From: Neostapfia colusana
Lineage: Eukaryota; Streptophyta; Magnoliopsida; Poales; Poaceae
NCBI GenBank assembly: GCA_030760725.1
Contig: JASWHV010000010.1
Coordinates: 37,267,760-37,331,759 of the forward strand
DNA: 64,000 nt
Reading direction: 5' to 3'
In this document: piece by piece, positions 55,158 through 64,000 of the stretch
Position numbering within the stretch: position 1 is the first letter of the stretch
How the letters are laid out: every line of letters starts with the position of its first letter
Made by a program: the position numbers and the translations under genes
Notes under the pieces: generated by a model
The model's input: only the letters and a program-made list of their open reading frames with translations
The model's database searches: none
What the model was told of the DNA's origin: nothing

Positions 55158-58100
55158 TGTGACACCCTCAATTCTGTGGAAAACCACGGAACCGAAAACT
55201 AATGCATATGTGTGCCCAGGATGTTCATCACACATACACATATGTTCCACAAACTGAATTCAGATTATATATTACCACGAATAACAGAGTTTATTACAAT
55301 ATCTCATGAGTCTTGGACTCATGCTCACAGCGAAAGTCTTATTTCTATGCAGCGGAAGTCTTTATTCTAATGCGGAAGCGATTTAACTAATGCGGAAGCA
55401 AATCTAAGCAGAAGTGGCTCCATCTCTACTCCCTCCGCAGGCAAGGTTGAGAACAGATTACGCGCCTAATGCTCCACTTGGTCTCCATAGAAATCTCCTT
55501 CTGCTGCTGATGATGAAATAATGCAAGTTTGAGTACAATGGTGTACTCAGCAAGTGCGGGAAAATATGATATGTAGCTCATAACAAGGTAGATATAAAAA
55601 GGCTCATTGCAGAAAAGCAAAGTTATCAAAATCACGATAAAACAGCAATTTAACTTTAGGTGAATATAATCCCTGCATGTATTAAATTACCAACATACCT
55701 CCATCACTTTCCATGTTCCACCCGAACATTAACCAACTTCATTCTTGCTCATGAATACCTCCTCGTATTCGCTACCATCTCACGAATACCATCTCGTATT
55801 CGCTACCATCTCATCTCATAAATAACTTCGTCTCACACCGAGAGCAAACTCGTTGCCATGACCCAACAGTCATGCAACCCATCTTATCACCCAGACTCAA
55901 CAGTCCCAAAAACCAAACCGTAACCAAACCATCCAAACCACATCCAATAACCATAACCAATAACCATCCCAACTAATCATGGAAGTTGGCCAGGCGCTCG
56001 TGACCGTAAGCTCGGCTATCATGATAGTTTTAAGAACCCTGTAGAGTTTGCACCTCTTTACCCACAAGTTTGTGATTTCATCACCCGTCAGCGACGGCGG
56101 AACCTCCATTATACCAGTACACAACCGTCGGTGTATGGCCAAGAGATCACAAAATAGCCTTTACAAAGGGGCTACTAGATGTATGGACTCACTAAGGTTT
56201 CACCGGCAGGCTAGAATCTCCAATTCTCCCACCCACGGGCCCCCTCTTGTGCCATGCAGTTCCCAGGGCAGTCCTCACTCGACTCCCATTCCCCGCGCCT
56301 TCCACAGTCCATAACACTCTAGCAACTTACCTAATTACTCAGCTAAGCTGCACCCATACTTGGCCTTGTGCTGGCACTGTTATCCTGCCATGTGCATGCA
56401 TTAACCGGTCCTTAGATCTACGGCAAGTAAACCACCATCTCATGCTACCTCATTCACAAACCCAGGCTTGCCTAGATCTCCCTCCGATCCATGTTCATTG
56501 ACAACATCAGTTTCTCATTTATCATTACGAGTGCAGTTAGCTAGACACATCTATCTCTCTTCCCAATCCCATGGACTCAGCGAAGCATAAAACAAAAACC
56601 ATACCCGACTCATAAACTTCCCTGGCGACAAGGGTGGTTTAACCAAAACTAGTAAACTCCTATAAAAGGGTTTCCCATTATGTTTGACTCAGCACACACA
56701 CCTTTTCGCAAAACAAAACAGTTTTTCCCAAAACATAGGATCAATATGGTCAAGGAGCACTTGCCTTGTTCTTGCGGTTCCGGTTGCTCTTGGATCTCAA
56801 AACCTTGTTGTTGCAGCTCGTCGTAGACAGCTCCCTGAGCTTGTCCTGCTATGTAGGATCACGTGCATACAATATTCACAGCAATCAATATCATGCACAA
56901 ACCTTAAACTAGATGTGATGATGCATATGCATGCTCTCCTATGATCGGTTTTATTAGATCGATTTGTACGTGTTCTTGCATGGTTTTATGATGAACAGAG
57001 GTGTTCAGATCAGATGTGGACGTGGCGATGACCTTGTCCTTTAGATCAACCCGATCAACAAGTAATCCGTCCACGAGAAAGCTTCTGTTCGAAAGGAATC
57101 GAAGAACAGATGCAAAGAAAACAAAACGATGTTGTAAGGTAGTATTGGAGACCTACCTCACGTTCTTCTCGGTCTCGAGGTCCTCCTCAGACAGATCGTT
57201 GGGCTCTCTTCCAGCAATCTTCCTCGCTGAACTCCGGCGATGGGCTTACTCGGCGAGTTAGGGCTAGGGCTCTAAGTCGTCAGCTTAGGAGTTGGAAAAA
57301 AAGTTTGTGGTTTCGGCCAGAGGTTCTGGATTTTATTTATAATCGGGAAGAGAAGAGTCCTAATCTGATTGTATCCCGAATAAGAGTCCTATTCAGATCG
57401 TCGTTAAATCTTAACATCTTATCTTTAGTGGATTTGGTACGGTAACATTGTGGAATCCAAAACCCGCTCCAGAACTCGTTACCTCCTCGGTGATGAGCTC
57501 CGGAAGCTCCACGTGTCCACCGGTTCCTGGTCTCTTCCTTTCCGCAGGGACGAGCTCCGGTTGTGCCGCGTGTCAAGTGAGCAAGACCTCCCTATCCTTC
57601 GGAGGTGAGCTTCGTGTGCGCCACGTATCCTGGCGGTCGGGACCTCCTCTCTTACTCGAAGGTGGCTCCGCACACGCCATGTGTCAGTGCCGGACCTTTC
57701 CTCTCTTCTCAGAGACAAGCTCCGAGGTCGACATGTGTCCAACAGTGACGGACCTCCCGGAGATAAGCTCTAGTGGCGACATGTGTTCAATGGAACCGGA
57801 CCTCTCGGAGGTGAGCTCTGAGATCGACACGTACCCCGCACGACTGGTTCTGTGATTTCCGCGGTGACTAGCTCCGAAAGTGACATGTGTCCTGCGGAAA
57901 TGCCTTTGCTTCTTCCGCAGAGGCTAGCTCCGAGCGACACATGTTCCTCAGGGTCGGATCTCTCCCTCGTAGCGGAGATGAGCCCCGATCCTGCCACGTA
58001 GTCAGTTTAGCGGCGGACCTCTCCCCACTTCGCAGGGATGAGCTCCGAACACGCCACGTGGCCAGCGGGCCGCGGAAATTGTCTTTGGTGCTTTCTGGAA

Positions 58101-58747
58101 ACTGGGTTCGGCTCTTATTGGCTATCCTTTTTGATATTTTTCTCTGTTCCAACTTTTCTTAAAATGTTTTCTCTTCATAATGCATGAATATATGCTGACA
58201 CCAGAAATGAGGGTGTCACAGTACCCAGGTTAACTAATTACATCGGTTTCCTGGTTCCCATATGCCAGTATGCATCCGGTACTGTTCGATACTTGTCCAG
58301 CAGGGCCGCACACGGACGTTCCTCAACCGACGCCAACAGGGCTACGCACGTGAGACCTCTGCTCACTGCATCATATCCCCCCTGCTGGGTCTCATTTTCA
58401 CAACTTAAGCCATTTTCTTCCTCTTCTCATTCCGTGTGATAAATACTGTCTCGCGAGTAGCTTCCAACGACTCGACTTCTACTGAGATCCTAAGCATTTT
58501 AGCAGAGCATTCTCTACTCGTCGAGTCTGTAAACTACCCAACCCATCATAGGGGTTAAAAGGTTATGCAAGTGGGGTTTCAATCACCCTAACTCTAATGC
58601 ATACGTTTTCAACCTAGACATAAGTGATACAAATGAAAAACTTTATAAAAGGCACTTAAGTGCAAACCGAGGCTTGCCTGGTTGCGAGTTAAATGGGAAG
58701 TCAGCTTCTGGTGGGAGGACGTCCAAGGGCTCCGGTGCGTCCTCAAC
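54484..58747 (-). CDS. LTR acidic ORF, exons 2 and 3, in B1 (intron split by C4)
   Basis: Exon 2 (58747-58678) encodes VEDAPEPLDVLPPEADFPF then NSQP, aligned with family A VEEEPEVLDFVTPEEQ, and ends CCAG before the GC donor GCAAGCC. Exon 3 (54515-54484) after CTGTGTGCAG encodes GETYEEGSED and TAG, aligned with family A FYEEG. The junction is in frame. Without C4 the intron would be about 1.1 kb. The acceptor of exon 2 is not a clean AG at the position used in family A, probably from one inserted base. The candidate exon 1 donor CTGAG then GTACGT lies near 60093. Confidence 0.5.
55466..56848 (-). CDS. LTR acidic ORF, exons 2 and 3, in C4
   Basis: Exon 2 (56848-56765, 84 nt) encodes GQAQGAVYDELQQQGF then EIQEQPEPQEQ and ends CAAG before GCAAGT. 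Exon 3 (55500-55466) after CAGCAGCAG encodes EGDFYGDQVEH and TAG. Exon lengths and phases equal C1. The stem-loop TGAGTAC/GTACTCA is at 55530-55549. As in C1, the exon 1 end (GTGAG before GTAGGT) puts a TGA just before the junction in this phase, so the start of translation is unknown. Confidence 0.55.
57475..58075 (-). repeat. Decayed G-box minisatellite in C4
   Basis: The same tandem array as in C1, about 11 units with GAGCTC and CC[A/G]CGTG-like cores. Only two cores are still CACGTG (near 57510 and 58056); others read CATGTG, CACGTA, CGCGTG or CACATG. It lies upstream of the TATA box on the minus strand. Confidence 0.75.
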
Positions 58748-61162
58748 CTCGGTCAATATTATGAAATGTAACAAAATATATGTATAAGTATTAGGGATTT
58801 ATAAGAAGTAAACTTCTATTCATAGCTACTGCTATTTATGTTCTTTAATTGGCTTTGGAATTTTTACAGTGGATACTAGACTCTCTAAGGATGATCTGAG
58901 CAAAATTTGGAGAAATGTTATTGCACAATGTGGTCTGAAAAATTCCTACAAGTACAAGGTTTCTCTGAATTTTGAGCCGAAATCAGGAGTTTTGACATAG
59001 CTAAAAGTGGAATATCTGATTAGGGTAAGTCTCCATGGTTCTAACAAAATTTGTGTCACCATTTTTGGAGCTACCAACAGAGAGATATGAATTTTTGAAG
59101 TTAGATAGGAGTTCTGAAAAAGTTTCTGTTTAAATATGAACTTTCAAATAAGGCTGAACTTTGGAAGGCAATTTAGTCTAGCAAATGAACTCCAATGAAG
59201 CCCAAATTTTTACTGGAGATCTGTTACTATGAAAAGGATTTGCTGCCCAAATTTGGGAATGTTTCATAAAGAATTGCTCCTGTAATAAATCTCTAAAGTA
59301 TTTAATAAAAAAATTTTACAGAAATTCCTGGGCATTTTCATAGTAAGAAATTTGTTCCTCTGTGAAGTATTACTCATGGGGATTCCAAAAAAATTGGTCT
59401 CGCCCTTTTTTGAGTTTTCTACACAAAGTTATGTATTTTTCAAACCTGAATAACCTTCTGTTGGAAATTTACACAGAGACTAAACAGGGGGGCCCACTGT
59501 CAGACGTTTCTTCAACCTCTCGACAGGTCCCCGCGCGAGCACGCCGGACACGAAACTGGCGCGCCGTTTTCTTTCCCGTTTCTCCACCATTCTTCCTACG
59601 GTTTTGTGCTACACCACCCTCGGATCACAGCCAAGCAGCCGGGCAAGGTTTCGGGTTATGAAAACAACGGAAAAATCATCGGCGATGGCGAGGCAGCTCG
59701 GTGGCGCGGCGCCGGCGATGACCCACACGTCCCAAGCACCAACCGGTGATCTAAAGGGCCGTACACCATCCCTGGAGCACGTAGAACATGACGCTACCCC
59801 TAGCCGGAGCTGAAAACGCCCGCAAATAGGAGCTCGTTTCAGCCCGCGGCGACGGATTCTCGTCGCTAGGGTTGTAGAAAAGATTATATGCGTTGTTCTT
59901 CTGCGTGGGAGGGTGCTAGGGAATCTAGTAGCTGTGTCTAAGGCTGGAGACCCGATGATCCAACGTGTGTGAAGAATTTCCCGAAGTTGTTTCGATCGGT
60001 CCTCCACGTGCACCGTCGGAAATCTCCAAATTCCGGCTAGCCGGCAGTGGTAAAGTACAAAAGGACATCGGTGTGAGAAACTACACTCCATGACGTACCT
60101 CAGGGTGGTTTTCCTCGAGCTGGGGAGGTCGGAGTCGGCTGGGAGACGGGGAACCGACGCGGCGGCATCGTGCTCTGTTTTCTTCGGGGCAGAACGGCTC
60201 GGCGCCAGTGCAGACGATTAGCCACGAGCTGAGGACAGGTGCAAAACATCGAGAAGGCTCCGGCGGAGCTGGTGGGTGGCCAAGCTAGTCGCTGGGGTTG
60301 CCAGACGATGATCAATAGCAGGAACCCGAGCCGATCAGTGGAGCTCGGTGGTTTTGCTCGTGCGCTCGAGCAGAGGGCTGGGAGCACGTCGGTTGAAGAC
60401 CGAGAGGGCAAAGGAAAATGTGCTGCGGCTGTGGCACGGACGGATGATCATGTAGCCGGGCAAATCAGGAGGTGGCGTGGTGCTCCTCGGGCGCCGGTTG
60501 CAAGCGGGAGCTGTCGGGCTCTCGCTGTTCGACCGAAGTCGGCAGAGGCGGTAGCCCCTTTGTGAGGCTGACCCTTGGGTCCCACTTCCTTCTTTTTAAT
60601 CCAATTTTTCCACTGATATTTCTCACTCAGCTACTCAACATTTAAGGCTATACTTTGCCTCAAAGTTAAGGTTTGAAAAGTTGAATTCAAATGATTGGAA
60701 TTCGGTTATGGAGTTTAAATTGAATATGGTCATTTGGATTTGACATGGAATTTGAATTTCTTCCTTTTGCAGTGTTACAAAACTTAGCAAAACAACTCCA
60801 ATATTTCTAATTTTTGGCATGGCTGCTAAATCAAATGTGGAGAACACATTTGTGGAACCAAATTTGCAAATTGAGGAAGGCTGAATTTGAAACTGAATTT
60901 GGAATTCAAATTAGAGGGCTTCTCCTTTTAATCCCAAACAAATATTGAAACTCCTCCAAATGAGCTGACATTTGGAAGGTTGAATATTTGGAATATGAAG
61001 ATCCAAGTTATGCATTTAGATCTCCATGTTTGGATGTTTTGGGAAGTTTGAATCCTCACTTTGAAATTACACCGTTATAAATCAAAGTTTTAATTCCCCT
61101 CATTTTTTTCCTAAGTGCACATGACCTTAAAATTCTTGCTACCACTTTTTGGGGATTTTACA
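58221..61162 (-). repeat. 3' LTR of B1, upstream piece
   Basis: From LTR start (minus-strand TGTAAAATCCCC at 61162) to the C4 target repeat GTACC (58221-58225). It contains a GC-rich exon 1 region (59500-60560) with overlapping ORFs on both strands that I do not accept as genes, a candidate donor near 60093 and exon 2 with its GC donor. Confidence 0.85.
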
Positions 61163-61180
61163 TACCTCCCCCCTAAAAAG
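61163..61180 (-). other. Polypurine tract of B1
   Basis: Minus strand CTTTTTAGGGGGGAGGTA directly before the LTR TG, preceded by TCTCGGGATAAGATT as in the other families. Confidence 0.85.
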
Positions 61181-61224
61181 AATCTTATCCCGAGATTCCA
61201 AAAGAATAGCAACGTGGGGAAACT

Positions 61225-64000
61225 TTACCGGGTATATGATGATAGCAAGTCTGGATAATTGGTTCGTAGATATTCCTCGCTTTCCCATGTCGCCTCATCA
61301 GCAGTATGGTTACTCCACAAGACCTTGTAGAATCATAAGGTCCGGTTTCTTGTGGCGCGAGTCTTTTCGTCGATAATCCAGATTGGATACTCCGTGTACG
61401 TGAGGTCCAGTTGAAGAACTTCTATGTCTTCTGTGCGGATTTCAGCTGAGGTTTTGAGGCACTTCCTCAGCTGAGAGATATGGAAGACGTTGTGAATCCC
61501 TGCGAGCGACGCCGGTGAATCCAAGCGATAGGCCACGGGTCCGCATCTTTCAATGACGGCGAATGGAATAGTCAATCGCGGCGCAAGTTTACCCTTCACT
61601 CCGAAACGATGAACTCCCTTCATCGGAGACACATGGATATAAACATGGTCCCCGATGTCAAAGTGGACAGGGCGGCGTCTTTTATCTGCATAGCTCTTCT
61701 GACGAGAATGAGAAGCCTTGAGAATGGCTTGTATCACCCGCACTCGTTCTTCGGCCTCATTCACAAGTTCAATGCCGTAGATAACTCGCTCGCCGGACTC
61801 GCAGCAGTTGAGGGGTGTGCAGCATTTCCGGCCGTAGAGAGCTTCATACGGTGCCATCTTGATGCTAGCTTGATAGCCATTATTATAAGAGAACTCCGCC
61901 AACGGCAAATGATTGTCCCAATTCTTGCCGTGGTGGATGGCACAAGCGCGTAGCATGTCCTCAAGCACTTGATTCACCCGTTCAGTTTGACCATCCGTCT
62001 GCGGGTGATACGCGGAAATTCGGATCTGTTTCGTCCCCAATGACGCGTGCAGCTGTTCCCAAACCCGAGAGACGAACAGCGCACCGTGATCTGAAATAAT
62101 GGAGCCGGGAAAACCGTGCAAGCACAAGACCCTTGCAATATACAGCTCCGCATATTGCTTGGCCACGTACTTTGTATGTACGGGAATAAAATGAGCCGAC
62201 TTAGGTAGTCGATCGACTATTACCCAAATCGAGTCATGCTTGTGAGACGTGAGAGGTAAACCAACAATGAAGTCCATGCTGATATCCTCCCACTTCCACG
62301 CTGGAATATTCAATGGTTGCAGCTGTCCGGCTTTACGCATATGGTCGGCTTTCACACGCCGACACATATCACATTCGGATACGTACTTTGCGATTTCTCT
62401 TTTCATCCGTGTCCACCAAAACCTGGTTTTCATATACTGGTACATCTTGTTTCTGCCCGGATGAATAGAATACTTGGATAAATGATCTTCATCTAAGATT
62501 TTCTTCCGAAGCTTCATTTCACGGGGTACCACTATATGGTGTTTAAACCATAGAGTGTCGTGTTCATCCCTTCGGAAGCATTTCATCTTGCCATTCTTGA
62601 TCCTTCTCCGAATGTGCGACATTCCCATGTCTTTATTCTGAGCTTCCATAATCTCCTCTCTTATGGTCGGGATGAGAGCAAGATTATATAACGCCCCATA
62701 TGGAACCAAGTACAGACTCGGCTCCTTCTCTCCAAGTGGGGTGATGGATAGATTGTTGACATGAGATTTGCGGCTTAAGGCGTCGGCAACCACGTTTGCC
62801 TTCCCGGGATGGTAGTGAATCTCGATCTCATAATCTTTGATCAACTCTAACCATCTCCGTTGCCGCATATTCAACTCCTTTTGAGTGAATATGTATTTCA
62901 GACTTTTGTGGTCGGTGTAGAGGTGCACTAAGTTCCCAAGCAAATAGTGCCTCCACATTTTTAAGGGTAACACCACAGCAGCGAGCTCACGATCATGAGC
63001 CGGATAGTGCTGCCCGTGGTTACGGAGTTGACGTGAGCCATAGGCGACCACTCTTCCTCCTTGCATCAATACACAGCAAGCCCGATACCGGACGCATCAC
63101 AGTATACGTCGAAGGGCTTGGTTGTATCCGGTTGAGCTAACACCGGGGCTGTTGTAAGATGCTTCACTAATGCTTGGAAAGCCTCTTCACAAGCTGAGTT
63201 CCAAACATATTTGATCCCCTTCTTCCACATTTCAGTCATCGTCTTAGCAAGCTTGGAGAAGTTCGGTATGAATCTCCGATAATATCCTGCTAACTCGAGG
63301 AAACTCCTGACTTCATGGACTGATGTGGGGGACATCCATTTCAGCACTTACTCATTCTTGCTTGGATCAACTGCAATGCCTTCTGCAGAAATAATGTGAC
63401 CAAGGAATTGCAATTGGCTGATCCAAAATTCGCACTTGCTGAACTTGGCATAAAGCTTATGGTCTCGCAATCATTGAAGCACGATATGCAAGTGTTTGGC
63501 GTGTTCTTCCTCAGACATGGAGTAGACCAAGATGTCATCTATGAACACCACCACGAACTTGTCCAACTCCGGCATGAACACTGAGTTCATGAGATACGTG
63601 AAGTGTGCCGGGGCGTTGGTGAGACCAAAGGACATGACAAGATATTCATACAACCCATATCTCGTCGAGAAGGCCGTCTTCGGAATATCCTACGCTCGGA
63701 TCTTGATTTGGTGATATCCGGAGCGAAGATCCATCTCTGAAAATACACTCGCACCCACAAGTTGATCGAAAAGAATATCGACGCGGGGCAGTGGATATTT
63801 ATTCTTGATGGTGACGGCGTTGAGAGGATGGTAGTCCACACACAACCTCAAGGTTTCATCCTTCTTCACAAACAGCGCCGAGCATCCCCATGGCGAGGAA
63901 CTTGGTCGAATGAAACCCTTCTTCATTAAGTCATTGAGCTGCTCCTTCAGTTCAGCCAGCTCATTCGGAGCCATCTTGTATGGTCTCCGTGAGATCGGTG
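61225..64000 (-). pseudogene. B1 pol: RT, RNase H, integrase, chromodomain (N-terminus off window)
   Basis: From the right edge: PISRRPYKMAPNELAEL, RT motifs LRLCVDYHPLNA and FIDDILVY (near 63530), RNase H (DVYCDASGIGL, YTDHKSLKYIF), integrase HHCC (HPGRNKMYQYM, CDMCRRVKADH), core (MDFIVGLP, ISDHGALF, QTDGQTERVNQ), chromodomain (FYKVLWSNHTADEATWESEE) ending TAA at 61225. Lesions: TAG at 63690-63692 (Glu expected), TGA at 63471-63473 (Arg), TAA near 63348 (Gln), a one-base deletion near 63079, TGA at 61333-61335 (Arg). FVKKDETL lacks one Lys against FVKKKDETL. The catalytic-core motif reads SDHG instead of SDRG. Confidence 0.88.

Larger units (their letters stand above)
55158..58220 (-). mobile_element. 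C4: solo LTR of family C inside the B1 3' LTR
   Basis: 3063 bases with flanking repeats GCACC and GTACC (one mismatch). Restoring the target gives CTCGGTACCCAGG, which aligns with the A LTR. Its ends form a 13-base perfect inverted repeat, TGTGACACCCTCA against TGAGGGTGTCACA. It carries a decayed G-box array, TATAAATA (57341-57334), an exon 1 donor (57157/57156), both acidic-ORF exons and AATAAA (55295-55290). Confidence 0.92.
54172..64000 (-). mobile_element. Element B1: chromodomain gypsy element, 5' part beyond the window
   Basis: Minus strand. Pol enters from the right edge in reverse transcriptase and ends with a chromodomain at 61225, then a polypurine tract, then a 3' LTR from 61162 to 54172. 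That LTR is interrupted by solo LTR C4. Proteins are close to A and D, but the LTR is distinct (TGTAAAATCCCC to GGTCCCCACA). It is inserted in the C3 LTR; the far side is not visible. Confidence 0.88.

Noticed and set aside
59362..60565. ORFs in the B1 LTR, including a 160-codon minus-strand frame
   Set aside because: They lie in the exon 1 region of the LTR, overlap on both strands and have no recognisable domain.

Overview
The window is plant nuclear DNA, most probably from a grass (Poaceae). I find no host gene, tRNA, rRNA or CRISPR array. Almost all of it is nested Ty3/gypsy LTR retrotransposons of the chromodomain (chromovirus, Tekay/Del-like) type: gag, DSG protease, FIDD reverse transcriptase, RNase H, HHCC integrase and a C-terminal chromodomain, primed by initiator tRNA-Met (TGGTATCAGAGC). 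The assignment to a grass rests on family resemblance and nesting density. No species can be named.

I sort the LTRs into five families by their termini: A (starts TGTAAGGGCC, 4.04 kb), B (TGTAAAATCC, about 3.9 kb), C (TGTGACACCC, 3.1-3.4 kb), D (TGTAACAGCC, about 4.2 kb) and E (TGTAATACCC, 3.35 kb). Layout: 1-15528 is minus-strand element A1, whose 5' LTR is split by a solo A LTR (8190-12233, repeat CAGCT). 15529-15857 is an opposite-strand fragment of an A LTR. 15858-24107 is 5'-truncated plus-strand element D1. 24108-25178 is a copia-like remnant. 25179-26821 is a partial C LTR. 26822-27389 is an unassigned LTR-like piece. 27390-52146 is plus-strand element C1, whose 3' LTR is split by the large plus-strand element A2 (33079-51809, repeat TATTA), whose own 5' LTR is split by solo LTR E1 (36167-39516, repeat TTGAG). 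52147-53250 looks like the 3' end of a Tat-like gypsy element. 53251-54171 is a partial C LTR (C3). 54172-64000 is minus-strand element B1, which runs off the window; its 3' LTR is split by solo LTR C4 (55158-58220).

A1 and A2 carry an extra 314-codon ORF upstream of gag, with a C-terminal coiled coil. Its ATG directly follows a 3' splice-acceptor sequence, and the gag ATG lies one base after another acceptor. This points to alternative splicing as the way the two ORFs are expressed.

The most unusual signal is inside the LTRs. Families A, B, C and E each have a short acidic Q/E-rich reading frame split over two exons by a 1.1-1.3 kb intron with a GC (not GT) donor. The intron holds a covarying stem-loop over a likely branch point 25-35 nt before the acceptor, and an AATAAA signal follows the last exon in most copies. 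The exon junction stays in frame in four diverged families, and differences between C copies concentrate at third codon positions. Family D keeps the splice signals but has lost the frame. Where translation begins is unresolved. Five of the six LTR-into-LTR insertions lie in this intron and in the same orientation as their host LTR, and two of them hit the same homologous site.

Every gag-pol copy here is broken by nonsense codons, frameshifts or deletions. The two 314-codon upstream ORFs and several LTR acidic ORFs remain open.
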